DNA of 55,829 bases from Bryobacteraceae bacterium. Lineage in GTDB: Bacteria; Acidobacteriota; Terriglobia; Bryobacterales; Bryobacteraceae. The position numbers were made by a program, and so were the translations under genes. The notes beneath the pieces are model-generated. The model was not told the DNA's origin and made no database searches. It was given only the letters and a program-made list of their open reading frames with translations. The DNA is taken from assembly GCA_025928545.1 (NCBI GenBank), contig JAICJH010000045.1, forward strand, positions 1 through 55,829, read 5' to 3'. Below, piece by piece: positions 1-9,400 of the stretch (position 1 is its first letter; the number at the start of each line of letters is the position of its first letter).

Positions 1-1594
1 CCTGATCGGTCCACCAGTTTTTCAGATTGCCGGCAGCGTCGTACTTCGAACCCTGGTCATCGAAGCCGTGGCCCATTTCGTGGCCGATCACAGCGCCAAT
101 GGCTCCGTAGTTCACGGCATCGTCGGCGTCCGCTTCGAAGAACGGGTACTGCAGAATGCCGGCCGGGAACGTGATGGAGTTTCGCGCCGGGCTGTAGTAA
201 GCGTTCACCGTGGGCGGCGTCATACTCCATTCGGTGCGGTCCACAGGCTTGCCGATTTTCGCCAGATTGAACCGGCGCGTGTTCACTTCGGCCGACATTT
301 TCGCCGCCGCATAGCCATCGCGCGAGACCTGAACCCCGGCGTAATCGCGCCATTTGACGGTGCCACCGATGCGCGGATCGAACGACGCCAGTTTCAGCAG
401 CGCGTTCTTTCTCGTCTCCGGCTCCAGCCATTCGGCGGTCTTCAGTTGTTCGCCCAGGGCGTCGCGAAGGTTCGCGATCATCTGCTGTACGCGGCGCTGC
501 GATTCCGCCGGGAAGTACTTCTCTATGTAGAGCCGGCCAAGCGCGTCACCCAACGTCTTATCGGCGGCGATGGAGCAGATCTTCCAGCGCGGCTGCTGCT
601 GCGCCACCCCGGAGAGCACGGTGCTGTCGAAATGGAACCACTCGTCATAGAAGGCCTTTGACAGCAGCGGTGCGCGGTCAACCTCCACGCGCCAGCGCAG
701 CCAGGTTTTCCAGGTTTCGATTGGCGCCGTCTGCAATTGCTGGTTGAACGTTTTCAGGAACTCGGGCTGCCCCACGTTAATAGCGATGCTGGTGGGAACG
801 TTCAATAGTTTGAAGGCCGCATCCCAATCGTACGCGGGCGCCAGTTCCTTCAGTTTGCCGAAATCCATCTTGTGGTGTGTCTGGTAGGGATCGCGCCGGG
901 CCACCAGCGTCAGGGTGGATTTCGCCAGCACGGTTTCGAAATCAAAAACCGTCTTCGCGGTGGCCGCGGCGGCTTCCGGCGTGTCTCCGAGTAATTGCGT
1001 CATGCGGGTGACATGCAGTATGAATTCGTCGCGGATTTTTCGGGACGCGGCATCGTCGCGGAAATAGTAGTCGCGGTCCGGCAGCGACAAACCGTCGACG
1101 GAAATTCCGGTGATCGTGCGATTGGCGTCGTCGGGATCTGCCGTGCCGATAATGGCCGTCGGGGCGATGCCCCCATCCAGTTCCAGGCTGACCAGCAGTG
1201 CCGTGAGATCTTTCCGTGTGTTGATGGCGGCTATGCGCGACAGCAGGGGCTGGAGCGGCTTCGCGCCCGCGGCCTCAATGGCCGAGGTGTTCATGCAGGC
1301 TGAGAAGAAGTCGCCAAGCCGTTTGCTATCACCTGTGGCGCCGGGCAGGGAGGCGGCGTCGAGGATGGTCTTCTCGCGCTCCATATTGGCTTCGGCGAGT
1401 TCGGTGAACGTGCCCCAGCCGGCGCGATCGGCCGGAATGGGGTTCTTGTCCGTCCAGCCGCCGGTTGCATAGCGATAGAAGTCCGCGCAGGGCTTGCAGG
1501 TGGGATCAAACATGTCGCGGTCGATCCCGCTTCGCGAGGTGGATTGCGCCCCGCACATAACGACCAGCAACAGAGATAAGGCAAGTTTTCGCAT
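1..1594 (-). CDS. M13 family (neprilysin/PepO-like) metallopeptidase, C-terminus cut by window edge
   Basis: Zinc endopeptidase that cleaves oligopeptides, probably in the periplasm. The frame runs from an ATG at 1594 to the window edge, giving about 531 residues without a stop. The N-terminus is a hydrophobic signal peptide ending near AQS. The M13 landmarks are an NAYYSP substrate-binding motif and a HEMGH zinc motif (H505, E506, H509) followed by GFDDQGS. Family members are about 670-700 residues, so roughly the last 140, including the third zinc ligand (ExxxD), lie outside the window. It is transcribed divergently from recA across about 130 bp. Family assignment is secure; substrate is unknown. 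Confidence 0.95.
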   Translation of the reverse strand, partial: MRKLALSLLLVVMCGAQSTSRSGIDRDMFDPTCKPCADFYRYATGGWTDKNPIPADRAGWGTFTELAEANMEREKTILDAASLPGATGDSKRLGDFFSACMNTSAIEAAGAKPLQPLLSRIAAINTRKDLTALLVSLELDGGIAPTAIIGTADPDDANRTITGISVDGLSLPDRDYYFRDDAASRKIRDEFILHVTRMTQLLGDTPEAAAATAKTVFDFETVLAKSTLTLVARRDPYQTHHKMDFGKLKELAPAYDWDAAFKLLNVPTSIAINVGQPEFLKTFNQQLQTAPIETWKTWLRWRVEVDRAPLLSKAFYDEWFHFDSTVLSGVAQQQPRWKICSIAADKTLGDALGRLYIEKYFPAESQRRVQQMIANLRDALGEQLKTAEWLEPETRKNALLKLASFDPRIGGTVKWRDYAGVQVSRDGYAAAKMSAEVNTRRFNLAKIGKPVDRTEWSMTPPTVNAYYSPARNSITFPAGILQYPFFEADADDAVNYGAIGAVIGHEMGHGFDDQGSKYDAAGNLKNWWTDQ

Positions 1595-1633
1595 AGATTC
1601 TCCAGCCAACAAACTCTTTCGCCCAGCGGATAT

Positions 1634-1647
1634 TCGCTTAAAAGCGA
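1634..1647. promoter_or_regulatory. short inverted repeat upstream of recA, possible operator
   Basis: TCGCTT-AA-AAGCGA, two perfect 6-bp arms, lies in the 129-bp gap between the divergent M13 peptidase and recA genes, 77 bp before the recA ATG. A LexA-type operator is expected near recA, but the LexA box of this lineage is not known to me, so the link is inference. Confidence 0.25.
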
Positions 1648-1723
1648 GGGTAACACGCGGTTCCAGAGAATAAAAATGAGAAATATCGGCTTTCCCCGCC
1701 ACCAATACCCAGCGAGGCAAGTT

Positions 1724-2776
1724 ATGACAGACGCGGAACGGCGTAAAGCAATCGATCAGGCCCTGTTGGCCATGGACAAGCAATTCGGCAAAGGCACAGT
1801 GCTCCGGCTCGGGGCGGACAATGCGGCCCCGGTAGCGGTGATCTCGACCGGCTGCCTGTCTCTCGACGCCGCCCTTGGCGTGGGGGGATTCCCGCGCGGC
1901 CGCGTGATTGAGGTGTTCGGCCCGGAGTCGTCCGGCAAAACCACGATGGCGCTTCAGGCAATCGCGCAGGCGCAGAAAATGGGTGGCACGGCGGCCTTTA
2001 TCGATGCCGAACACGCGCTCGATCCGATCTATGCCCGGAAACTCGGCGTCGATATCGATAATCTTCTGGTGTCGCAACCCGACCATGGCGAGCAGGCGCT
2101 TGAAATCACGGCGGGGCTGGTTCAGTGCGGGGCTATTGACGTGGTGGTGATCGATTCCGTGGCCGCGCTGGTTCCCAAGGCCGAACTGGAAGGCGAGATG
2201 GGCGATAGCCATATGGGCCTGCACGCGCGGCTGATGTCACAGGCGTTACGCAAGCTGACGGGCTCGGTGTCGCGGACCAATACCTGTCTGATCTTCATTA
2301 ACCAGATCCGCGAAAAAATCGGGGTGATGTTCGGGAGCCCGGAAACGACTACCGGGGGCCGGGCGCTGAAGTTTTATTGCTCCGTGCGGGTGGATGTGAG
2401 GCGCACGGGTGCGATCAAGGATGGCGAGGTTATCGTTGGCAATCGTACGCGCGCCAAGGTTGTCAAGAACAAGGTGGCGTCTCCTTTCCGCGAGGCGGAG
2501 TTCGACATTCTGTATGGCCAGGGAGTGTCGCGAGAAGGCGATCTCATCGATCTGGGCGTGGCAAATAATCTGGTGGAGAAATCCGGGTCGTGGTTCAGTT
2601 ATAAGGGCGAGCGCATCGGGCAGGGGCGCGACAATGCGCGCACTTTCCTGAAAGAGCATCCTGAACTTATGCAGCGGCTGGACGATGAGTTGCGGGAGAC
2701 GCTGGGTCTGAGTATGAAAGCCCGGGCCGCGAAGAACAGCCAGGAATCGGCAGCCTCCAGAACGGCGGTGGCTTGA
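1724..2776 (+). CDS. recA: RecA recombinase
   Basis: DNA-dependent ATPase that forms filaments on single-stranded DNA, catalyses strand exchange and triggers LexA self-cleavage. It has 350 residues. Walker [10 protein letters not shown] sits at residues 66-74, as in E. coli RecA; the [15 protein letters not shown] segment, the [15 protein letters not shown] region and the [21 protein letters not shown]2 region are all present. The ATG at 1724 was chosen because [10 protein letters not shown] matches the usual RecA N-terminus and GCGAGG lies just upstream; an earlier in-frame ATG at 1676 would add 16 unusual residues. The C-terminus ends in a neutral/basic Ser/Ala stretch rather than the acidic tail of E. 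coli RecA. It stands alone, without recX or lexA. Confidence 0.97.
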   Translation: MTDAERRKAIDQALLAMDKQFGKGTVLRLGADNAAPVAVISTGCLSLDAALGVGGFPRGRVIEVFGPESSGKTTMALQAIAQAQKMGGTAAFIDAEHALDPIYARKLGVDIDNLLVSQPDHGEQALEITAGLVQCGAIDVVVIDSVAALVPKAELEGEMGDSHMGLHARLMSQALRKLTGSVSRTNTCLIFINQIREKIGVMFGSPETTTGGRALKFYCSVRVDVRRTGAIKDGEVIVGNRTRAKVVKNKVASPFREAEFDILYGQGVSREGDLIDLGVANNLVEKSGSWFSYKGERIGQGRDNARTFLKEHPELMQRLDDELRETLGLSMKARAAKNSQESAASRTAVA

Positions 2777-2787
2777 CCGGTCATATG

Positions 2788-2806
2788 TAGTCATATAAAA
2801 TGACTA
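2788..2806. promoter_or_regulatory. palindrome immediately upstream of toxin-antitoxin genes, likely autorepression operator
   Basis: TAGTCAT-ATAAA-ATGACTA is a perfect 7-bp inverted repeat with a 5-bp spacer, ending 1 bp before the GTG start of the Phd-type antitoxin. Antitoxins of this family, with their toxins, usually repress their own promoter by binding such palindromes. The stretch is AT-rich amid GC-rich neighbours, as expected for a promoter-operator. Confidence 0.6.
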
Positions 2807-2807
2807 T

Positions 2808-3026
2808 GTGAGCCGTGAAATCAAACTCGCCGACGCTAAAGCCCGGTTCTCCGAAGTCGTCCAGCAGGCCATGTTGGGCGAAGTCATCGTGATTACGAAG
2901 GAGAACCGTCCGGTTGTGCGGATCACGGCGATTAAACCGGCAAAACGCATGCCCGGCACCGGCAAGGGAATCCGGATGGCGCCGGATTTCGACGCGCCAT
3001 TATCCGACTTTTCGGAGTATATGTAG
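2808..3026 (+). CDS. Phd/YefM-family antitoxin
   Basis: DNA-binding antitoxin of 72 residues. The N-terminal half (REIKLADAKARFSEVVQQA, then a beta strand and KENRPVVRI) is the Phd/YefM DNA-binding fold; the short C-terminal tail with DFDAPLSDFSEYM would wrap the toxin. The only plausible start is GTG at 2808, because nearby ATGs run straight into TGA. Its stop codon abuts the start of the PIN-domain toxin with no gap, which indicates translational coupling. It lies 31 bp after recA, but the palindrome between them suggests independent control. Confidence 0.88.
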   Translation: MSREIKLADAKARFSEVVQQAMLGEVIVITKENRPVVRITAIKPAKRMPGTGKGIRMAPDFDAPLSDFSEYM

Positions 3027-3407
3027 GTGGCGGTCATTCTCGACACTCACACTTTTCTCTGGTGGTGCGAGGATGACCCGAACCTGTCGCCGAAGGCCCG
3101 CACCACGATTCAGAACAACGATTGCTTCGTCAGCATGGCGAGCTTTTGGGAAATCGCGACCAAGCTGAGTCTGGGAAAGCTGCATTTGCCGACGCCGCCT
3201 GCGCGATATTTGCCGGAGCAGATGGCGTTGAACGGCTTCGACACGCTCGAAATCAGTTTCCGGCAGACGATGGGAACAGCCGCGCTCAGTTGGCATCATC
3301 GCGACCCTTTCGACCGCCTGCTGGCGGCGCAGGCGCTGGAAGAGAAGCTGCCGATTGTGTCCCGCGATCCGGTGTTCGGGGCTTACGGTGTAAAGCGAAT
3401 CTGGTGA
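3027..3407 (+). CDS. VapC-type PIN-domain ribonuclease toxin
   Basis: Toxin partner of the preceding antitoxin, 126 residues, GTG start. The four acidic PIN residues are visible: D6 (ILDTH), E42 (FWEIA), D93/D96 (HHRDPFDRLLAAQA) and D114 (VSRD). PIN toxins are Mg-dependent endoribonucleases that cut tRNA or rRNA; the target here cannot be told. The HHRDPFDRLL form belongs to the PIN group usually paired with Phd-like antitoxins, which fits the neighbour. All catalytic residues are intact, so the module is likely functional. Confidence 0.9.
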   Translation: MAVILDTHTFLWWCEDDPNLSPKARTTIQNNDCFVSMASFWEIATKLSLGKLHLPTPPARYLPEQMALNGFDTLEISFRQTMGTAALSWHHRDPFDRLLAAQALEEKLPIVSRDPVFGAYGVKRIW

Positions 3408-3446
3408 AGATTGGGTCGCAGAAATTGATATAATTCGGAGACTCGG

Positions 3447-5141
3447 ATGGACACCAGGGGCGCGGCTCATCATGGAATTCGTCTCGTCGCTCTGAGCGCC
3501 GTTTTCTGCCTCTGCCAGCGGGCCGAGATGCAGGACGAAGGCGGAGTAAAACTTCGTACGAGTACGCGGGTGGTGGAAGTGGATGTGTCGGTGCTGGACT
3601 CTTCCGGCAAGCCCGTCGACGACCTGACCCGCGCGGATTTCACGATCCTCGATGACGGCAAGCCGCGCGCCTTCACCCTTTTCAACGTAAACCGGGCGGC
3701 GGCTACGCCTGCATCGGTCTCGTCGCTTTCCACAGAAACATCCACCGCTGGTGGCACAGTGGCAGGGCGCCCAACGCTGCCGCCCAACACGTTCACCAAT
3801 ATCGGGACGCCCGCACTGCCAACGGCCGGGCACTCTACAGCGATTGTTCTCGATGCAATCAATGGGTGGTTCGACAATTACGCGTGGGCGCGCCAGGGTG
3901 TCATCGGCCTTTTGAGCAAAGTCCCGGCTGACGAGCGTATTGCCCTTTATGTAATCTCGAAAAACGAAGGGCTGGTTCTTCTTCAGGACTATACTCTCGA
4001 TCGCGAGCGGCTGCTTGAAGCGGTCAGCAAATATATCCCGCGCGCGATGTGCCCCGCTCCGTTTCAAAGAGACAGCGGTGAGGGCATGCTGCTTTCTGTC
4101 GCGAGCAGTGCGCCACCGCCACCGGAAGCCGATTCCGCGGAGGCTGACCGGGCCCGGCGTATGGCGGCGATGAAAGCAGTCACCCTGGCGCCGCCATGCG
4201 TGACTCCGGACCGCATGCAATCCCTCATGCATGCGGGCGCCGAGTCGGTTCGGCTTTCACTGAATGCGCTGGCGGAGCAGCTGTCGCGTCAACCGGGCCG
4301 CAAAAGCATTTTCTTCGTCAGCCAGGGAATCTCGCAGACCGATGTGCAGGGCGAAGGCCACCTGGCCTGGGACAAAACAATCGCCGCATTGAACGACGCC
4401 AACGTGGCCGTAAACGTTGTGGACTCGAACGGGCTGGGCGGGCCCCGCCGAATGTGGGGACGTGGCACGGTTCTGAGCATGATTCAGCTGGCGCAGAGTA
4501 CGGGTGGCCAGGCGTTCTATGGCCGTAACGATCTCGATGCGGCTATGGCCGCCGGAATTGAGGCTTCGCGGAGCAGTTATGTGCTTGGCTTCTATCTGAC
4601 GGAGGTCGATGGCCGGTATCACGAGTTGAAGGTGCACGTCGCCCGGCCAGGAGTGGCTCTCAGCTACAGGCAGGGTTACTTTGCGCTGGATGAGCCGAAG
4701 ATCGATGCGAGCCGGAAGAAGTCGGATCTTGCGTCGGCGCTTCTGAATCCGGCGAATTCGGGTGACGTAGGAATCGTCGCCAGCCTGGACGTACAAGCCG
4801 GCACGCCGCGCAAAACCGTTAATACGCGCGTGCGCCTCGACCCGGATACGCTGTCGCTCACCCCGAACAAAACCGGCTGGAACGGCAAGGTTGAAGAAAT
4901 GTTCGTGGAACTGAACGCGGGCGGACACGAGGTGGGACGCATTTCAGCCACGGAATCGTTCAACGTGACCGCAGCGACCAAAGCTTCCTACGAAAAAAAT
5001 GGCGTGAGTCTGGTGCAGAAGTTTCAGCTGGCGGCAGACGCTGTGAAGCTCGAGATCATTGTTCGCGACACTGCCAGCGGACGAACCGGAACTCTCGCAG
5101 TGGGGCTGGACTCCGTTATTGAACCGGCTTCCCGGAAGTAG
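3447..5141 (+). CDS. VWFA-related Acidobacterial-domain secreted protein
   Basis: 564 residues with a hydrophobic N-terminal export segment. Residues about 35-90 form a beta-sandwich-like region (RVVEVDVSVLDSSGKPVDDL, then DFTILDDGKP), typical of the Acidobacterial VWFA-related family. A von Willebrand A-like domain follows from about residue 130 (AIVLDAIN) through a GRKSIFFVSQGI strand near 285 and a SSYVLGFY strand near 375, then a C-terminal beta-rich domain. The canonical DxSxS MIDAS motif is replaced by LDAIN, as is common in this family. Function is unknown; envelope or extracellular. A GGAG ribosome-binding site precedes the ATG. It is convergent with the TPR gene only 6 bp away. Confidence 0.85.
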   Translation: MDTRGAAHHGIRLVALSAVFCLCQRAEMQDEGGVKLRTSTRVVEVDVSVLDSSGKPVDDLTRADFTILDDGKPRAFTLFNVNRAAATPASVSSLSTETSTAGGTVAGRPTLPPNTFTNIGTPALPTAGHSTAIVLDAINGWFDNYAWARQGVIGLLSKVPADERIALYVISKNEGLVLLQDYTLDRERLLEAVSKYIPRAMCPAPFQRDSGEGMLLSVASSAPPPPEADSAEADRARRMAAMKAVTLAPPCVTPDRMQSLMHAGAESVRLSLNALAEQLSRQPGRKSIFFVSQGISQTDVQGEGHLAWDKTIAALNDANVAVNVVDSNGLGGPRRMWGRGTVLSMIQLAQSTGGQAFYGRNDLDAAMAAGIEASRSSYVLGFYLTEVDGRYHELKVHVARPGVALSYRQGYFALDEPKIDASRKKSDLASALLNPANSGDVGIVASLDVQAGTPRKTVNTRVRLDPDTLSLTPNKTGWNGKVEEMFVELNAGGHEVGRISATESFNVTAATKASYEKNGVSLVQKFQLAADAVKLEIIVRDTASGRTGTLAVGLDSVIEPASRK

Positions 5142-5147
5142 CCTGGG

Positions 5148-6272
5148 TTACTTGCCCTTTTTCGTGGCAGGCTTCGCGTTCGGATCCTTGAAGTTCACTT
5201 CCACTTTCGAACCGAGCGCCGCGATCAAATCCTTCGCGGCTGCGGCGTTGGGTCCGTCGGGCTTGAGCTGCACGTATTTTTGCAACGCATCGATGGTGCC
5301 ATCGGGAGGAATCATCTTGCCCGCCGCATCGACGGTAGACTTTCCGGCCAGAACGGAGCCGAGATAGAAGTAGGACTCCGCGTAGTTGGGATCGGCCGCG
5401 ATTCCCTTTCTGAACTCTTCGGCCGCGGCATCGGCTTTCGATGCATTCATCAGGAATGCGCCCAGGTTGTAGTGATATTTTCCCGCGCCGGCCGGATCGA
5501 GCTCGATCGCCTTCTCTATGTTTTTCTGTGCCTCGTCGAGTTTGTTGCTGGCCGCGAGCGCGAGCGCGAAATTGTTATAGTTTCCGGCGCTGGTAGGCGC
5601 GAGTTCAATGGCTTTGGCAAACGAATCGACGGCCTTCTGGAACGTGGGGCCCGCTTCGGTGCTTTTCTGCCCGCGCGCGATCCCCATGTAAGCGTCGGCC
5701 AGAGAACTCCATACGGCAGCCTGTTTCGGATCCAGCTCCGCGGCCTTGGTAAGGTCCGTGACAGCCTCGTCGTACTTCTTCGCATCCAATGCTTCCTTGC
5801 CGGCAGCATAAGAATCCATCAGCGCTTTGCGGGCAATTTCCTGGGCTTCGCGGGCCTTGGCAACTTTGTCATCGACCGGCGCGGATGCCGCTTCCTTCTT
5901 CAGTTCGGCGGCCATCACCTCCGGCGGCTTCAGATTGAACGTGAGGCCAAGGGCGGAATTACCCTGCGTCGCAGACTGACGACCCGGGCTGATATGGACG
6001 TACTCGCGCCGGTCGCGAAGCTGCCCGTCTACCGTGACGGTCATGGAATAATCGCCGGTCGGAAGTGTGGCGATCTGATAATAGCCCTTCTTATCCGATT
6101 TCGCTTCGGTATGCTGCTTGTTGTCCAGCCGGTCAAAGCCAACGATGGCGCCCATGACGGGCTTCTTATCCGGACCGATGACGTAACCATCCACCTGACC
6201 AAACTGAGCCGCAGCCGGCAGGGAAAACAACAGGACCGAGCCGACAATCAGAAGGAGTTTCGAAATCGACAT
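5148..6272 (-). CDS. secreted TPR protein with N-terminal carboxypeptidase-regulatory-like domain
   Basis: 374 residues. A signal peptide ends at AAAQFG; residues about 25-110 form a CarboxypepD_reg-like beta domain (DGYVIGPDKKPVMGAIVGF, then GYYQIATLPTGDYSMTV); residues about 150-345 hold tetratricopeptide repeats (for example YDEAVTDLTKAAELDPKQAAVW and LDEAQKNIEKAIELDPAGAG). The C-terminus is Lys-rich. The combination is common in Acidobacteria and suggests a periplasmic or cell-surface scaffolding protein; a specific partner cannot be named. It lies downstream of the first Oar-like receptor on the same strand but is separated from it by a strong terminator, so it is probably transcribed alone. 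Confidence 0.85.
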   Translation of the reverse strand: MSISKLLLIVGSVLLFSLPAAAQFGQVDGYVIGPDKKPVMGAIVGFDRLDNKQHTEAKSDKKGYYQIATLPTGDYSMTVTVDGQLRDRREYVHISPGRQSATQGNSALGLTFNLKPPEVMAAELKKEAASAPVDDKVAKAREAQEIARKALMDSYAAGKEALDAKKYDEAVTDLTKAAELDPKQAAVWSSLADAYMGIARGQKSTEAGPTFQKAVDSFAKAIELAPTSAGNYNNFALALAASNKLDEAQKNIEKAIELDPAGAGKYHYNLGAFLMNASKADAAAEEFRKGIAADPNYAESYFYLGSVLAGKSTVDAAGKMIPPDGTIDALQKYVQLKPDGPNAAAAKDLIAALGSKVEVNFKDPNAKPATKKGK

Positions 6273-6314
6273 GGGCTTTTCTCTTACCTCTTTTCACAGT
6301 ATAAAACCGGCGGC

Positions 6315-6336
6315 GCATTTCCGGAGGCGGAAATGC
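6315..6336. repeat. perfect hairpin in the leader region of the TPR gene
   Basis: GCATTTCCG-GAGG-CGGAAATGC: 9-bp perfect arms, 4-nt loop, about 43 bp upstream of the TPR gene start and just below the receptor terminator. No T-tract follows on the minus strand, so it is not a canonical terminator; an operator or a leader structure are possible. Confidence 0.45.
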
Positions 6337-6340
6337 CCGC

Positions 6341-6383
6341 AAAAAACAGGGGAGGGCGACTCGTTATGAAGTCACCCTCCCCC
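6341..6383 (-). terminator. rho-independent terminator of the first Oar-like receptor gene
   Basis: Read on the minus strand, GGGGAGGGTGAC pairs with GTCGCCCTCCCC around a 10-nt loop and is followed by TGTTTTTT. It lies about 65 bp after the stop of the gene at 6450-10316 and insulates it from the TPR gene. Confidence 0.85.
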
Positions 6384-6449
6384 TTTTCGAAACCAACTAC
6401 GCTGGGTGGACACCCATCGTTTTGATCGGGCGTCCTCACCCGGATACAG

Positions 6450-9400
6450 CTAGAAGCGTAAGCGAAGCGACAGCGCCATATGGCGAGCAGTATTTTGCAC
6501 GCCCGTGATTCCTCCAATACCGGTACCGGTCTGCGCGTTCGTCAGATAATTGAAGGTGAGGCTGGTGTTGGGGTTACCCGGATTGAAGTGGTTCAGGGTG
6601 TTGAACGCTTCGGCCCGGAAATCGAGGGTACGGTTTTCCTTGCCCAGCCTGATCTGTTTGGAAACGCTGATGTCCGCGTTTTCGAAGCCGGGGCCATAGA
6701 ACGAAGTCAGCTGCGTGTTGCCGAGGCCGAACGAGTTCTTGTCGGGAAGTCCGAACGAGGTAGTGATGCTGCAGGGTGAGCCTACTGACAGGGCGTTGTT
6801 CGCGCAGGCGGCAATCGGATACCACAAGCGCTGATCGACAACCGACGCCACCGTGGAGGGCTTGGTGCCGTCCGGCAGGAACGTAGGACCAGTCTGTTGG
6901 CAGCGGAGGTTGGGCGTATCGACTGGAGAGCCGTACCAATAACCAATGGGCGCGCCCGAAACGGCGCAACCGATACCCAGGCCAGTGCCGGAATAGAACG
7001 ACAGGACGCCATTGATATTCCAGCCATCCATGAACAGTTTCGTCACATAATTTCTCGCGCCGCTGGGGAGAAGCGAGGTACCGTTCTGGAGTTTATAGCC
7101 AAAGTTGATGTTGACTACGTGAGGACGAGTGCTTCCGACGTCGCGGGTCAGCTTCGTATCAATATATTGATTGTTGTTGTTATTGTTTAATCCCGGAGCA
7201 TAGCTGAGACCCTTCGCCCAAGTGTAATTGGCGCCGAACTGGAGTCTCTTACCAAAGCGCTTGTTGAACTGCACCTGCAAAGCGTTGTAATTGCTTTCTC
7301 CGGAGTTGGTGTTGACGTTGATGTTTTGCCAGCCCTGGAACCCAACGATGGAACGGATCAGCTGAGTGTTCAGCAAGGCGCCGCCGGTACAGTCGGATTT
7401 GACCGCCGCAGCCGTAGGATCGAGGAATGCGGTGACCTGGCCGCAACTGTTTGTCCCGGGTCCCGGGGTCGGTTTCCAGGTGGTGAACGGCGCAACGAAA
7501 TTGGCATCGTAGCCACCGAGGCTGAAGCCATGGTGCGTTACCCAACCGAGATAGGAAACGTCCAGGATGGTGCCTTTACCGATGTCATGCTGGACACCGA
7601 AGCTCCACTGGATGGTCTGCGGATTCAGGATGTCCTGCGTACCACCATAAACGGTCTGCGGAGCGTAGGAGGCCGTTGCGCCGCCGAGCGAATTAAAGGT
7701 TGGATAGGCGTACGCGGGCGAGAGAAACAGGGGCGCAACTTCCGTGGGGCCGGTCCCGTTGCCGCTGGCGCCGATGTTGTCCGTGCTGGTAGCGCGACCG
7801 TAGAAGATACCGAATCCGCCGCGGATTGCCGTCTTGCCGTTGCCGGATAAATCATAAGCAAAACCGATGCGCGGACCGAGGTCTATGCGGCGATTCCAGA
7901 AGCTCGACTTATAGAACTTGACTCCCGACCATGGATAGCCGCCATTGTTGGCATAACTCAGCGGGTCGAAAGTGCCGACCAGAGCGTACGGATACTGCTT
8001 GCCGGTTTTGGGATTGACCGCTGCGAGATTGGCCTTCGGGCAGCCACTGGACGGGGTAGTTATTGTGCAGGTGGGGAACAGGAGTTGGCCCACCGTTTTC
8101 GGATTGTAGGTGGCGGTATCGAAGAAACCGAGGTCCGCGCCCTGATCCGTGACAGGTCCGATGCTCTGAACACGGAGCCCGGCGTCGATTGTCAGCCGAC
8201 GGCTGACCTTCCACGTATCCTGCAGGAACATCTCGTAAGTGGTATAGCGGGAATGGTTGATCTGCCGCTTGTTGTCGCCGCCGTACGCGAACATGGATCC
8301 GATCAGGGCATTTGAATACGCCCAGTTCGTGTCGTTCGCATTCGCTCTGTCGGCGGCGAAGAATGCCGATCCGCCGATATTGTAGTTGTTATAAATCGTA
8401 ACGTTGCGGGAATCGTGTTCCAGATAGAAGCCGAACTTTACGGTATGCGTGCCCTTGATCCATGACACGGTGTCCGTGATGCTCGTAATCTGGTCCGTGC
8501 CACGGAAAGGCCAGCGGGAATTGACTCCAAAACTGGGCGCATTGGTGACTCCCTGAGTCGGGGTAGTCTGTTGCGTGAAACCGCCGCCCGTTCCAAAGCT
8601 GATGTTCGGGAGGAGGTTCTGGTCGTTGGCTCCCGGGAACAAATCCGGGAACGTAACCGCCTGGCCGTTTGGCCCTTTCAGACTTGTGTTGCTCCGCAAG
8701 CTGCATGCGTATGGCAGGGCGGTACCCAGGGCAAGGTTGCCGGCAGTACCGGTGCACGGGCTGTTGTCGTCCGCGTCAACGATCTGGAACGAACGATTGA
8801 TGCCCGCCGTGAATTCATTGATCAGATTCGGGCGGAATGTGTGAACCAGATTCGCCGCGAGGTTCACGTTCGGCACGCCATAGGTGGAGAGGAATTGACC
8901 CCAGCCGGCGCCGCTCGATTGCAACAGAGATCCCGCACCATGAGTCGCGTAATAGTCCTGGAGAGCGCTGACGTAGAAAGAGGTCTTCTTACCAAGCGGT
9001 GCGTCGATGCGCAGAATTCTGTCCGTCAGGGGGCTTGAGTTCTTGAAGCTGTCCTGGTAGTTATACTGGCGCGTACCGCCCGTATCGAGACCGTTTGCAG
9101 TGGTGCAGATGGCTCCGCCGCAGGGCACGGGGAAGAGGTTCAACATCGCGTAACCCTGGGGACTAATCTGACTTGCCGGAATCTGGTTGTTCGGGAACTG
9201 AATCTGGTTGTTGGCTGGATTATAAATCGGAATCTGGACGTTTCCGGAGGTGAACGTTTGGGAAAAGTCGCCAGCGCGTTCCAGAGCCGTCGGCATGGTG
9301 TAACGGTTTGGACCGTTGGTTCCCACGTGATGCAGTTCATCGTCGGAGTAGAAGAAGAACAGCTTATTGCGATCGCGGTTGAAGTGCCCCGGAATGAAAA

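Noticed and set aside
3429..3434. Consensus TATAAT shortly before the VWA gene
   Set aside because: It lies 13 bp before the ATG, has no matching -35, and a start at the expected distance would exclude the ribosome-binding site.
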